Part shown: one piece after another, positions 47,631-59,532 of the stretch
Position numbering within the stretch: the stretch's first letter is position 1
Layout: each line of letters begins with the position of its first letter
Source of the DNA: Nymphaea colorata
Lineage: Eukaryota; Streptophyta; Magnoliopsida; Nymphaeales; Nymphaeaceae
Direction: 5' to 3'
Assembly (NCBI RefSeq): GCF_008831285.2
Contig: NC_045148.1
Coordinates: forward strand, 12,527,183-12,591,182
DNA length: 64,000 nucleotides
Notes under the pieces: generated by a model
Database searches by the model: none
What the model was told of the DNA's origin: nothing
What the model saw: the letters and a program-made list of their open reading frames with translations, nothing else
Made by a program: the position numbers and the translations under genes

Positions 47631-50218
47631 AGGTGTGACTACACATCAGTTCAAAAAGAAATGAGCCAAGCAATTCAAAACAATGGGGCAAGCTTTCCAT
47701 TTTATATAGCCTTCAGTTCAACTGTACATTTGACCAAAAATGTCCCAAAATCACAACATCGATGCGTAATAAAAAACAAGGCATCAGTAAAACCAAAACC
47801 CGACGCGTCGGCACTACAAAAACCAAAACCCAAAACCTCCCCAGTAGGACGTGAGTGTAGCCATCTGCTCAGCTTGCTGCCCCGGGTCCACCAAAACCTG
47901 AAAAAAAGAAACAACTGAAAGCTTAGCCTTCGCAGTATGGCAACAAGCCAGGAAAAGTCCAAACCCTCTTAGGTGGGGCTCAAATATACAAGCAAACATC
48001 AGAACGATCTATCATTATGTCGTGTCAGGACACGACATGCAGAGGCCACTCAATGGCTACCATAACATAATTTCAATCACATGCAAGACATCCTCAACAT
48101 GTCACTTGCAATCATAAGCACAGCAGTCACAAGCACAACAATCCTGTACGTTTCAATCACATACATTTCAGTTTCATTACTATCAGTGAATTTACAGTTC
48201 CTGTGGGTGCAAACACAGGCACGTGCACACCGCGGGCGGCCCACAGCCGAGAGACAACCCCCGTGGTGGCCCAGAACAGTATGGATCCATCTATCCGCTG
48301 CAGCGGTAGAGCACTCATCCATGGATGTGTGAATTCCAAGGAGAGATACTCAGCCTTCCCTAGGACACCCAGGTTGGGAAGGCGAGCCTACGTTCCAAGC
48401 ACATCACACAACAGTACCCTGGGGCCTTGCTCCGCCTGCGCTCCGAACAGGCGAGACCAGTGGCGAAAGCGGGACAACTCCCAAACACCTAGTCACATCC
48501 CACTGGCCTCTCATCTCTTATTCTTTCATTCTTATACTTATACTTGCACAAACACAATTAACTGGCTAGCTCATGAGGTTGGTTCACTTCACGAGTGATC
48601 CCACACCTCCAATTGCCTCCACACGAGGGTTACACATAACCACAACAGTTTTGGCTAGCCGTCATAACAATATGGGTACAACTACCCTCTGTGCAATCAT
48701 TTGCATCATTGCCCGCGGCAATGAGTATTCAATAACATAACATTCACATTCATCATCATAGCAATCACATCTTTGAAAACTTAGCCAAACCACAGAGAGT
48801 AGTCTCAATCTGTGGTGGGCTCGTAGTTGTCCTATGCAGTTATCATTCTAGGATGCTTTCTAATGCACAATTGGGGGTCGAGGAGACACTCGACTCGATA
48901 CCCCGCCTCATCTGTCCTAAACAGTTATCGAATCCGGTAGCTCAAGGTCGACGGGACGTACCCAGTGTACCTGCAGACACAAACACAAGATAAGATTCCT
49001 ACTACATACCTCAACAATTCAAACAAAAACAAAACAAAATCATTGAGGCACGTGTCATCGCCTCAAGAGGGTGTCGACGGGTAGTGTCGACCCACAAGCT
49101 CTCCAATAGGCCACTTCCCAACCTCTTGCCATTGCATGCCACCAACGTCAAAACACAATGCTTCAATCACTCCATCCTTAACACTTCTTAAATGCTTTCT
49201 ATAGTTAAAGCGTCTACCCCAAAGATACATCCAATATACGTATTCCTCCCAAATAACGCCAAAATACATTCATTCACAAAAGCATGCGCCACGTGCTCGC
49301 AACAACGGTTCTAAATCTTCCCCACAACATCTCAAATTTTACCATGCTTCCCTATTGCTTCAAAAATTAACCCATCATGCGCAAATCAAATGATCATTAT
49401 AGCCATGAATCAACGCTTCTCCAACATAATCCTACTTTCTCCAAAAACAAAATCTCTAACATGTGTCCCAAATCATCAATTCTAAACTCTAGCATGCTCA
49501 AGCAGTAATTATACATGCCCTAATCGATAATATTCAATAGTTTGGGCTTGATTAGATCTTGCTCACCCCAAAACGAGAGTCCGAACTGTTGTAACGTCTC
49601 CGACAGCCACCTCAAGCGTCCAATCGATCCCCAAACGGCAAAATTCATGCCAAGACTCCACCACCTAGTCGCTGCTATGAGGGGAAGAATACGTTTCCCC
49701 TAGCTGCAAAACGACCAAACCCACAATAAAATCAAAATCAGTGAAAAGGGGCCTCAAGGGAGGGGTCTGCCATACAAAAAAAAAAAAAAGGAAAACAAAG
49801 GCAGTGAGGGTGAGAGCGCGTGAGAGGAAAGAGAGACGGTGGAGAGTGAGGAGAGTCGTTCGGTGGAGAGGGGAGACGAGAGACAGTGGGAGAGGGAAGA
49901 GTCGTTCGGTGGAGAAGGGAGACGAGAGACAGTGGGAGAGGGAAGAGGAGAAGAAGGAAGAGTTAGGGAGAGGTTGAGGGCTTACCCAAATGCCGACGCC
50001 GGCGCCGCCGCCGCCATTCCTTCATCCGCCGACTCCAGCGTCGCCACTGCTCCCTCGTCCTCCTCCTGGTCTCACACGGGCGAAACGAAAGAATGAAGGC
50101 GACGAGGAAGAAAAGGGAGACTCGAGGGAGAAGGGCCCTCGCGTCGGGCTCCTCACGAGTTTGGGTTCGGGTCTGGATCTGGACCCGACCCGATTCGCCC
50201 CAAACGCCGCGCGTTACA
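47631..50218 (-). repeat. 3' LTR of the Del/Tekay-like chromovirus
   Basis: On the minus strand the LTR starts TGTAACGCGCGGCG at 50218, right after the polypurine tract. It is homologous to the solo LTR at 31824-43744 and shows that copy's uninterrupted sequence at both hAT insertion points. The outer end near 47631 corresponds to a point about 65 bases inside the other LTR, so the terminus seems truncated at the junction with the GC-rich segment. Confidence 0.75.
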
Positions 50219-50437
50219 TCCTACCCTCCTAAAAAAAAAATTTCGCCCTCGAAATTAGATCATACCTCAATGCAAGAACAAGTGCGGATATCTCTTCCGC
50301 AAGTCCTCCTCAGGTTCCCATGTGCTCTCCTTCAATCCATGATATTGCCATTCCACCTTCACTAAAGGAATTCTCTTCGTGCGAAGCACTTGCTCTCTTC
50401 GATCCACAATTCTAATAGGTTTTTCTTCCATCGTCAG
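50219..50437 (-). pseudogene. Chromovirus integrase C-terminus/chromodomain end and polypurine tract
   Basis: On the minus strand MEEKPIRIVDRREQVLRTKR, IPLVKVEWQYHG and STWEPEEDLRKRYPHLF form the C-terminal chromodomain-type module of Del/Tekay elements. A stop follows, then TTTTAGGAGGGTAGGA just before the LTR. The copia element at 50438 separates it from the rest of integrase. Confidence 0.8.
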
Positions 50438-50722
50438 TGTAGAAACACACACCAAGATGGAGAGAAAGAGAAGGAACACACAATATACGTGGAAAACCTC
50501 AAAGAGAGGTGAAAAACCACGGAGAAGCTCTAACCTAGGTGCACAACCGCAACCCTAGGAGAGAGAAAATATTATTCCCCTTAATTCAACACTTACACAT
50601 AAGGACAATATATAGAGGGAGAGAGGAGAAGCCGCCTAGGGTATCGAGCCCGCCTCGGTACCCGCGCCCCATAGAACCGGGTCCAGATATGGACCCGGTT
50701 CCCACAACAACATATTCTAACA
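50438..50722 (-). repeat. 3' LTR of the young copia element
   Basis: Begins TGTAGAAACACACACC and ends TTCTAACA on the + strand. The pol stop codon lies inside its inner edge (50717-50719). Confidence 0.95.
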
Positions 50723-53700
50723 CTCCCCCTCAAGCTTGGCATACATGTCAAACATGCCAAGCTTGCTAACATTTTTTTCGAATGAAGAAGTACAAAGCCC
50801 TTTAGTTAGGACGTCTGCAACTTGATCTTCAGACTTCATATATGGCAGAATCAGCTCCTTTGAGTCAATGCGTTCTCGGATAAAGTGACGGTCAATCTCC
50901 ACATGTTTGGTCCTGTCATGTAGAACTGGATTATTGGCAAGATTAATCGCAGACTTGTTGTCACAGTACATCTTCATTTTATCTTCCAGTTCCACACCAA
51001 TATCAGTCAAAAGGATCTTCAGCCACAGCATCTCTGTAACTCCCATTGCAACAGCCCTGTACTCAGCCTCAGCACTAGACCTCGAACACACTTCTTGCCT
51101 CTTGCTTCTCCAGACAACTAGGTTACCTCCAAGAAAGATACAATACCCTGTAGTGGACCTCCTTGTGTCAGTGCAACCTGCCCAATCTGCATCTGAGTAG
51201 CCCTCAATAGTAAGTTTGTCTTGTCGAGTATACAGCAGTCCTTTTCCTGGGTCATTCTTTAGATATCCCAACACTCTTTCTGCACTCTTCCAGTGACAAT
51301 CCGTGGGAGCATGCATAAATTGACTTAGCACATTTACCGCATACGTGATATCAGGGCGAGTAAGAGTAAGATAGATAAGCTTACCTACTAGCCTCTGATA
51401 TCGCCCTTTTCCTTCCTCATCCAGAATAGTGCCTGTCTTGATACTTATCTTAGTCCCCGATTCCATAGGAGTAAGATAGGGCCGACAACCAAGTTTACCT
51501 GTCTCCTTTAGTAAGTCAAGATTGTACTTCCTTTGATTCATAACCAGCCCTGTCTCTGATCGAGCAATCTCTATCCCCAGAAAGTATCTCAGTTTACCCA
51601 GATCCTTGAGGTCGAATTCTTTAGCTAATCTCTCCTTCATCTTCCTGTTTTCTTCCTCATCACTGCCAGTGACAATCATATCATCAACGTAGACAAGGAG
51701 AAGACTCACCAGACCATCTCTCTGCTTTATGAATAGGGTATGATCTCCATTTCCTTGCTTGTACCCAGTAGACTTCATAACGATCCTTAGTCTCTGAAAC
51801 CAAGCTCTCGGCGACTGCTTCAAGCCATACAAAGCTTTCTTGAGGTGACAGCATTTTCCCTCTTGAACATACCCGGGAGGCATGCTCATATAGACTTCTT
51901 CCTCCAGATGGCCGTTCAAGAATGCATTTTTAACATCAAGCTGGTCCATGCGCCACTTCCTGTGCACAGCAAGAGCAAGAATAACCCTCACGGTCTTCAA
52001 CTTTGCAACAGGGGCAAAAGTCTCAAGATAGTCAATCCCATACTTCTGGCTGAACCCCTTTGCAACCAGACGAGCTTTATATCGATCTACAGTGCCATCA
52101 GGTTTATACTTCACGTTGTACACCCACTTAGAGCCAACTAAGTGTGTCCCTTTAGGGATATCAACCACTTCCCATGTTTTGTTCTTAGCTAACGCACCCA
52201 TCTCCTCCGTCATAGCATGTAACCACTTGGGATCATCCTTAGCATCATCCACCGACCTGGGAATAACAACTTTGGATAAGGTTGTGATAAAACATTTGTA
52301 ATTTGTACTGAGCTTAGCATAAGAAACAAATCTCTGAATAGGGTGAGAAGTACATGACCTGGTGCCTTTGCGCAAAGCAATGGGGAGCTCTCCATTCGAT
52401 GGACTTGGGTCATCCAGGGAGATCACAGGATTGGGATTGGTTCTATCCTCATCACCAACATCTTCCACTGTAGCTTTCTCCTTTCTGACATAAACCTGGC
52501 CAAACAAGTGATCCCTGGCAACAGTGGGCTGAGCATCCACCGTGACCCCTTCCATATAACTGCCCTTCTCATTACTGACCGTGACCGTGTCAATCACATT
52601 GGGACTAACCTTGTAGTCCAAAAACTCCATAAACTGAATCAGCTGATTAGAGGAATACTCTTCCCCTTTGTGCCCAATACACTCCCCCTGAAGAGGATTC
52701 CCTGAAAAATACGACTCATGTTCATGAAATGTGACATCCCTCGAAACATACACTTTGGAAGTAGTGGGATCCACACATTTGTACCCCTTCTGAGTGGAAG
52801 AGTACCCCAAGAAAACTCCTTTAATAGACCGGGGATCAAGCTTTTTGAGAGTAGGGCTATGATTATGCACAAAACAACTGCACCCAAAGACACGAGGAGT
52901 AAGAGGCCACGGATTCTGAGTGGGCCACAGGGTAGAATAAGGAGACTGACCATCCAACACCCTAGTAGGCATACGGTTAATGAGGTGTGCACTAGTGAGA
53001 AGTGCATCACCCCAATACCGCTTCGGGACATGGCGTTGGAACATAATGGCCCGGGTAACATTCAAAAGGTGACGATTTTTACGTTCAGCTATACCATTTT
53101 GAGGAGGGGTATAACTACAAGAGGTTTCATGAACAATACCCTTGCCTTTCAAGAAATCATCAAGGGATTGAGAGACATATTCCCGAGCATTATCCGTACG
53201 GAAAGCTTGAACAGTTGTATGGAATTGAGTCTCAACAAAGGCAACAAAGTTTTTCACAACTGCTGGAACCTGACTACGGTCTCGCAATAAGTACACGAAC
53301 GTACATCTAGAGTAATCATCAATAAGCGTCAAAAAATAGTGACAACCACCACACGTGGGTACTCCAGAAGGACCCCAAACATCGGAATGAACTAAGGCAA
53401 ACGGATGAGTGGTTTTATTCAATGAGATAGGGTACGAAGCCCTGACATGTTTAGCCAATTGACACACTTCACAAGCGAAGGAGTCAATGGAAACAGAAGC
53501 AAACAAATGAGGAAACAACTTCTTTATTAACGGAAATGGGAGATGTCCAAGACGCTCGTGCCATCGCAGAACAGTAGATCTATCATTCACACCAGACAAG
53601 TGACCACTCGTGGCAGAAATCAATGCTGAAGCAACTTGTACCGGCAATCTGTAGAGCCCGTCAGTAACCGAACCAATCCCAATATTCTTCCCCGTCACCA

Positions 53701-54091
53701 AGTCCTGCAGGGAACAATGATCAGCAGAGAAAATTAGATTACAGTTTAATTCTTTAGTAATACTGCTGACAGAGAGTAGGTTCACAGGAATATTTGGAAC
53801 ATGCAAGGCATTGTGGAGACGGTATTTGTTCAACAGGGACAAGCTCCCTTTCCCAGCCACAGAGATAGAAGACCCATCTGCCATAGACACGCGTTGCTTG
53901 CCAGAGGAAAGTTGATATTCTTGAAAGAGTTTAGAGTCCCCTGTCATGTGGTGAGTGGCTCCACTATCAACAATCCAATCACCAAGAGAAGGGTTACCTT
54001 GATCAGTTGAGGCAACGAGGGCTTGGGCTAGCTGAGCCCCTTCAGACGTGGAGGACTCCTCAGGGGTAGTACATAGGCGGCTGATGTACGC
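50717..54091 (-). CDS. copia pol: protease, integrase, RT, RNase H (open)
   Basis: The frame is uninterrupted for about 1120 codons from just after the TAG to 50717; its first Met is at 53947. Protease has an intact WIVDSGATHHMTG. Integrase has WHERLGHLP and CEVCQLAKH, HSDVWGPSG, IDDYSRCTFVYLL, FRTDNAREYV and PPQNGIAERKNR, all catalytic residues present. RT has QLDVKNAFLNGHLEEEVYMS, ALYGLKQSPRAWF and LLVYVDDMIVTG. RNase H has YSDADWAGCTDTRRSTTGY, CSRSSAEAEYRAVAMG and CDNKSAINLANNPVLHD. The protein would act in cytoplasmic virus-like particles to copy and integrate the element. The length is normal for copia pol. Confidence 0.93.
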   Translation of the reverse strand, partial: AYISRLCTTPEESSTSEGAQLAQALVASTDQGNPSLGDWIVDSGATHHMTGDSKLFQEYQLSSGKQRVSMADGSSISVAGKGSLSLLNKYRLHNALHVPNIPVNLLSVSSITKELNCNLIFSADHCSLQDLVTGKNIGIGSVTDGLYRLPVQVASALISATSGHLSGVNDRSTVLRWHERLGHLPFPLIKKLFPHLFASVSIDSFACEVCQLAKHVRASYPISLNKTTHPFALVHSDVWGPSGVPTCGGCHYFLTLIDDYSRCTFVYLLRDRSQVPAVVKNFVAFVETQFHTTVQAFRTDNAREYVSQSLDDFLKGKGIVHETSCSYTPPQNGIAERKNRHLLNVTRAIMFQRHVPKRYWGDALLTSAHLINRMPTRVLDGQSPYSTLWPTQNPWPLTPRVFGCSCFVHNHSPTLKKLDPRSIKGVFLGYSSTQKGYKCVDPTTSKVYVSRDVTFHEHESYFSGNPLQGECIGHKGEEYSSNQLIQFMEFLDYKVSPNVIDTVTVSNEKGSYMEGVTVDAQPTVARDHLFGQVYVRKEKATVEDVGDEDRTNPNPVISLDDPSPSNGELPIALRKGTRSCTSHPIQRFVSYAKLSTNYKCFITTLSKVVIPRSVDDAKDDPKWLHAMTEEMGALAKNKTWEVVDIPKGTHLVGSKWVYNVKYKPDGTVDRYKARLVAKGFSQKYGIDYLETFAPVAKLKTVRVILALAVHRKWRMDQLDVKNAFLNGHLEEEVYMSMPPGYVQEGKCCHLKKALYGLKQSPRAWFQRLRIVMKSTGYKQGNGDHTLFIKQRDGLVSLLLVYVDDMIVTGSDEEENRKMKERLAKEFDLKDLGKLRYFLGIEIARSETGLVMNQRKYNLDLLKETGKLGCRPYLTPMESGTKISIKTGTILDEEGKGRYQRLVGKLIYLTLTRPDITYAVNVLSQFMHAPTDCHWKSAERVLGYLKNDPGKGLLYTRQDKLTIEGYSDADWAGCTDTRRSTTGYCIFLGGNLVVWRSKRQEVCSRSSAEAEYRAVAMGVTEMLWLKILLTDIGVELEDKMKMYCDNKSAINLANNPVLHDRTKHVEIDRHFIRERIDSKELILPYMKSEDQVADVLTKGLCTSSFEKNVSKLGMFDMYAKLEGEC

Positions 54092-55027
54092 CTATAGCTC
54101 CTTGAGTTGAGCAGGGGACAGCTTGGACTTTGCACCACTAGAAGAATTGCTCTGACTGGAATCAGACACAGAAGGGCTACGCTTGCCAGAGGGAGGACGA
54201 CCTCTGACCAGTCTCTTCTCGGGATGAAGATCCCAACAGAAATCCACCGAATGCCCCAACTTGTTGCAATGAGTGCAATGCCGGGCAGGACGCTGCCCAG
54301 TCCCAGAGGCACGGCTGACAAAGGCAGAAGGGCCATGACCGGTGTCAAGATGCATCACCTGGCGACGTTGTTCTTCATACTCAACGCGGGCATATACTTC
54401 CTCTATCCCCGGAATTTCATCACCATTAAGAATTTGGCTACGAATAGACTCAAATTCATCCCGCAGGCCTCCCAGAAACAAAAACGTACGGTCCATCCAT
54501 TCCTTTTCCCAGTAGAGGGAATGATCTGAACCGCACTTCCACTCATCAGTCACATGATAATCTAGCTCCTCCCATTTGGTCTTCAGGGCAGCATAGAAGG
54601 CAGCAACAGACAAATCACCCTGTGTCAGGGAGTAAATACTGCGTTTAATCTGATAGGTACGCAGATGTCTCTTCTTGCGACCATACATCTTCGCAAGCAC
54701 AGTCCACATATCAAAAGAGGTCGGCTTCCGCAGAATGAGGGGCTGGATATCGGAGGACACGGATCTGATAATCCATACCTTCACTTGGCTGTCCTCCAAC
54801 GCCCACGTTGCCCAATGAGGATCAGATTTGATGGGCGCAGGTTTGTCGCCAGTGATGTAAGAGAGACGCCCACGGCTAGTAATCCCAATCTCGAGAGCGG
54901 CAGACCAAGATAGGTAATTGTCCTTGGTCAGACGGATGGAGGTGACCTGGATCGGCACGTTCTCAGTCTTGGAGGCGCTGCCCGCGTCAAGAACAGCATC
55001 TTTTTGAGTCCCCATCGCGTCTGCCAT
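54092..55027 (-). CDS. copia gag
   Basis: The start at 55027 gives MADAMGTQKDAVLD; a second Met (MGTQ) follows four codons later. The capsid region shows LTKDNYLSWSAALEIGI, WALEDSQVKVWIIRS and MWTVLAKMYGRKKRHLRTYQ. A CCHC knuckle (CTHCNKLGHSVDFC) lies near the C-terminus. The frame ends in a TAG at 54092-54094 (KEL, stop, AYISRL) and is in frame with pol. The related copia at 37.7-39.4 kb reads through this point without a stop (RERRAYLGRI), so most likely the stop is a mutation. Confidence 0.9.
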   Translation of the reverse strand: MADAMGTQKDAVLDAGSASKTENVPIQVTSIRLTKDNYLSWSAALEIGITSRGRLSYITGDKPAPIKSDPHWATWALEDSQVKVWIIRSVSSDIQPLILRKPTSFDMWTVLAKMYGRKKRHLRTYQIKRSIYSLTQGDLSVAAFYAALKTKWEELDYHVTDEWKCGSDHSLYWEKEWMDRTFLFLGGLRDEFESIRSQILNGDEIPGIEEVYARVEYEEQRRQVMHLDTGHGPSAFVSRASGTGQRPARHCTHCNKLGHSVDFCWDLHPEKRLVRGRPPSGKRSPSVSDSSQSNSSSGAKSKLSPAQLKEL

Positions 55028-55372
55028 CACAAACACGCACACAGCAACAAGAGGCACAGCGGCGAGAACTAGGCAGAGGCGACGGGAATGAGGCAGCGAC
55101 GTTCCTGGGCGACGCTGGGAACGATGGACGGCGACGGCGATGGGCAGCGGTGGCGCGGGACGACGGCGGCGCTGAAGTGGGCAACGGCAGTGATGGACAA
55201 CGGCAACGCAGCAGAGAACAACCGCGCCGGACGATGGCGGCGCCGCTGGCGGCGCAGCAGAGAGCGACGGCGCAGCAGCGGCAGAGAAAAAAGGAGGAAA
55301 CAGCAGCGGCAAAAAACCGGCGGAAACACGACGATCACACCAACGATCTCTCACGCGTTGGCTCTGATACCA

Positions 55373-55657
55373 TGTAAAAACACACACCAAGATGGAGAGA
55401 AAGAGAAGGAACACACAATATACGTGGAAAACCTCAAAGAGAGGTGAAAAACCACGGAGAAGCTCTAACCTAGGTGCACAACCGCAACCCTAGGAGAGAG
55501 AAAATATTATTCCCCTTAATTCAACACTTACACATAAGGACAATATATAGAGGGAGAGAGGAGAAGCCGCCTAGGGTACCGAGCCCGCCTCGGTACCCGC
55601 GCCCCATAGAACCGGGTCCAGATATGGACCCGGTTCCCACAACAACATATTCTAACA
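55373..55657 (-). repeat. 5' LTR and promoter of the young copia element
   Basis: Pairs with 50438-50722. On the minus strand CTATATATTG (about 55541-55550) is a likely TATA box. Confidence 0.93.
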
Positions 55658-55662
55658 GTCAG

Positions 55663-57880
55663 ATTATCTTGCACCTGAATACCTTGAAAATCAATCACAT
55701 GTGTTGGATCTGGTACGTACTTTCGAAGCATGGAAACATGAAAAACGTCATGAACATGACTCAAGTCTGGTGGTAGTGCCAATCTGTAGGCCACCTCTCC
55801 AATCTTCTTTAATACCTCAAAAGGTCCTACGAACCTCGGGCTCAACTTTCCCTTCACACCAAAACGAAAAACACATTTAGTAGGAGAAATCTTCAAAAAC
55901 ACATGATCACCAACCTCAAAAGTCAATTCTCTACGACGAATGTCGGCATAGCTTTTCTGTCTACTCTGAGCAGTCAACAACCTTTTCCTTATCAATTGCA
56001 CTTGGTCGGTGTAGTGTTTCAAAACTAAAGAGTTTTCGATCTTACCATCACCTAATTCAGTCCAACCAGCGTGCGATCTGCACGGCCTTCCATACAAAGC
56101 CTCAAAAGGTGCCATCCCAATACTAGAGTGGTAACTGTTATTATAAGCAAATTCTGCCAATTTCACATGTTTGTCCCATTGTCCTTTCCACTCTAAGACA
56201 CATGCACGCAACATGTCCTCTAAGGTCTGAATAGTCCTCTCAGACTGTCCATCAGTTTGGGGGTAGAACGCTGTGCTCAACTTAAGCTTGGTACCCAAAG
56301 CCTTCTGCAATTGCCCCCAAAACCTAGAAGTAAAACGTGGGTCTCGATCCGAAATGATAGACCTTGGCACACCATGCAATCTCACTATCTCGCCAATATA
56401 TAACTCTGCGAGACTTTCCAAAGACTGATTAATTCTAATAGACAGAAAATGAGCGGACTTCGTCAGTCAATCAACAATCACCCATATGGCATCGTGCTGT
56501 CTTCGGGTGTGTGGCAATCCAACCACAAAATCCATTGTAATGTCTTCCCATTTCCACATCGGGATATCGATTCTCTGCAACAAGCCTCCGGGCCGTTGAT
56601 GCTCTGCTTTTACCTGTTGGCAAACTAAGCACTTTGCCACATATTCTGTAATTTCACGCTTCATTCCAGGCCACCAAAAATTTCTCTTCATATCCTGAAA
56701 CATCTTTGTACTGCCAGGGTGTATAGAAAACTTAGATTTGTGAGCTTCATCCAGCAACCGTCGCTTCACCCCTTCATCTCTAGGGACCCACAATCTATGT
56801 CGAAACAGCAATGAATCATCTTCATCTTGATGCCAAAAAGCATCTACCTTCTTACACTCTTCCACATTCTTAGCAAAATCAGGATCTTCCTTTTGCTTCA
56901 ATACAAGCTCTTCCATCAAAGGGTGTTGTATCACGGCACTCATCGTTGCTTTGTTCTCGCCACAAAAGTGAGGCTGCCAAGCTATCACATCTTGCAACAA
57001 TGTCCAAGAACGAGTCAACATATTGCACATTGTTGCCTTGGCATGCCTGCTCAACGCGTCTGCCACCACATTCGCCTTGCCAGGATGATATGATATAGTG
57101 AAATCATAATCCTTTAGGTATTCAATCCATCTTCTTTGCCTCAAATTAAGATCCCTTTGGGAGAATATATATTTCAAAGACTTGTGATCTGTAAACACTT
57201 CAAATGTTGCCCCATAGAGATAATGCCTCCAAATCTTTAGTGCAAACACAACTGCTCCCAACTCCAAATCATGAGTGGAATAGTGTTGTTCGTGTGTCTT
57301 CAACTGCCTTGATGCATAAGCCACCACACGGCCATTTTGCATCAGTACACAACCATAACCGATTCCTGATGCATCCGTGTACAGTACAAAACCCGAATGA
57401 CCTGATGGAAGCGTCAGAATAGGAGCAGCAGTAAGCTTGTTCTTCAGAGTTTGAAAACTCTTCTCACACTCTTCATTCCAAACAAACTTTACTCCTTTTC
57501 TCAATAGCTTAGTTATTGGTGTAGCTATTTTCGAAAAGTCTTGTATGAACCTGCGATAATATCCTGCCAATCCCAAAAAGCTTCTAACCTCAGTTACACT
57601 GCATGGCGTCCTCCAGTCCTGCACAGCTGACACCTTAGCCGGATCGACGGATACTCCATCCTTAGAGATTACATGACCCAGAAAGTTTACCTTCTCTAGC
57701 CAAAATTCACATTTTGAATACTTGGCATATAACTTATGCTTGCGCAAAAGACCCAATACACTTCTCAAGTGATCTCTATGCTCTATCACACTCTCTGAGT
57801 ACACCAAAATATCATCAACAAAAACAATAACACCTTCTAAAGTTATGTCTATCTGAGTAGAAAACAAAGGCATTTGTTGC
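55663..57880 (-). pseudogene. Chromovirus (Ty3/gypsy) RT-RNase H-integrase, 5' truncated
   Basis: The frame begins inside RT at [20 protein letters not shown], followed by the RT thumb ([19 protein letters not shown]). RNase H follows ([47 protein letters not shown]), then integrase ([68 protein letters not shown]). A TGA at 56467-56469 interrupts integrase where VDRLTKSAHF is expected, consistent with CGA to TGA decay. Gag, protease, most of RT and the 5' LTR are absent beyond about 57880. The frame continues across the copia insertion (HVIDFQGIQVQDNLT, then MEEKPIRI). Confidence 0.87.
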
Positions 57881-59235
57881 TGTGTCCTTATTTCTAATCG
57901 AAGTATGCATTCCATATATCTGCAGAGTGCAAAAGGTGGGAGTGAAGGAAAAGCTACAATGAAGATTAAAAAAAAAAAAAGCTGCAAAAAATAAAACCTA
58001 CCGCTGGACGCAGGTCTTCTTCTCACATCTCCAAGTTCGCTGACTTAAGAGCAGTGATGACCAAGGCCCACCCTATCGTGGAGGGGAAAAGGGCTTAAAA
58101 GCCCTAATCCTCTTTCCCTTTCCCATTTTTGCCATTGAAAAGAAAAAAGGAGTTCAAAAATGCCCTTCAAAAGTTCTTCTTTATGAACACTACCATTTTT
58201 AAAAATGAAATGGAGCACGCATTTTAAGTTTTAAAAATTTTCAAAAAATACCAAAAATGCCCCTGTTTGAGTGAATGTCAGACAACGATGAAAAAATGCA
58301 TTTTTATTGCAATATTTTGCCGTTTTTTTGTTTTCCTTGTTTTTATCGTAAATATCGCGATGTTTTCGAAAATATCGCTATATTTGTGGTTTGGTGTGAA
58401 CTTGTAATCAACAAAAGACCAGTATATCAAATTATTATTCATGATCATCTTCTTTTTCTTCGTTTTCCCATTCCAATATCTATATCATCCTCAATGTATA
58501 CCTCCTTGCTATTTTCTTCTAATGGTCCTTCAATGTCGAATCATTTATCCAATCTACATGTTTCTGTTGAAATATAGCAGCAGGTTCTTCTTCAATTCAT
58601 GCATCCATTACATTGAAGTGCACCAAGCTTATAGGCTTAAACTGCTTATAAGCTTGTTGATGTTTTCTTCAATAGCCTAAACAACTGAAAAGTAATAAAC
58701 ACATATTAGAACAGGTGTACATTAGTGTCAACTGTCAACATATTATAAGTGCATATTAGTTTATTACCTCTATTTCAGTTGCATATTGTAGGGAACATAA
58801 ACGAGGTCATTTAATCTTACTCCAATTCCTCTTTGTGATGTCTGAGTGAGTTTTAATTGCAAAAGTTTATGAAGAAGCAAAAATTAAACAAATCAATCCT
58901 CAAAAACAAAGGATTAATTAAACAAATAATGAACTTCAAGTATCTGGACACAATGCTGTCTTGTTCCAGGTGGCTTCTTTTCTTATGTCTCTTTGAACGT
59001 TATCATATATTTCCATCCCTCTTCGAATGTGCATGTTGCATGTCAAGCTCAGGGCCTAATGTCTCAAGTCTCAACACAGTCTAATGTTTCTTTGTTCACT
59101 TTTCTGCCCATTTTGAATGTTGGTGAATGTCTAAGTGCAGAATTTAGATAAAAGGCTACCGCATCAAGGACATGATCTATACAGTAATTTGTCTATTGCA
59201 TGAGGCTACATTATTACGTGTCCTGGCCAGATAAT
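57881..59235 (+). other. PAT1 intron 3, between chromovirus and small DNA elements
   Basis: AT-rich. Contains a hAT C-terminal remnant (58440-58680) and otherwise nothing recognisable. Confidence 0.45.
58440..58680 (-). pseudogene. hAT transposase C-terminal remnant
   Basis: On the minus strand KPISLVHFNVMDA, stop, IEEEPAAIFQQKHVDW aligns with PISLENFDDLEPWIEEEPATIF of the intron-2 hAT element. An acidic tail ending WENEEKEDDHE follows. Stops are present. Confidence 0.5.
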
Positions 59236-59243
59236 GTTTGAAC

Positions 59244-59532
59244 CATTGTCACAATATCGCATCTTAGTCGAAAATGATGCGAAAAATAAGCCAGCCATAT
59301 GAAACGGCAATAAGACGGTGTCTTTTTTCTTTAAGAACACTAGACTATAAAAAACACGAAAAAAGTGTATTATACACGTTTTTTTGCCTTTTTTTGTGTT
59401 TTTTATGAATTTCTGATTTATTTAATTTTTTTATGATTTTAAAGATTTTTAAATTTTTAAAAAATTTGCAGAGATTTTTTCGAGATATACAACTTTGCCA
59501 TATGGTACCCGTACATGATATATGTGACAATG
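59244..59532. mobile_element. 289-bp hAT-like MITE
   Basis: Inverted termini CATTGTCACA are flanked by GTTTGAAC (59236-59243) and GTTTCAAC (59533-59540), an 8-bp duplication with one mismatch. The interior is AT-rich without coding capacity. The termini differ from the CAATGTTAT family. Confidence 0.65.

Larger units (their letters stand above)
50438..55657 (-). mobile_element. Young, nearly intact Ty1/copia element
   Basis: Two 285-bp LTRs differ at only two positions by eye (about 99.3% identical). The flanking duplication is GTCAG (50433-50437 and 55658-55662). The primer binding site TGGTATCAGAGC is at 55361-55372 and the polypurine tract at 50723-50739. The whole gag-pol frame is open on the minus strand except for one TAG at 54092-54094. 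It is inserted into chromovirus integrase within PAT1 intron 3. Confidence 0.96.
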
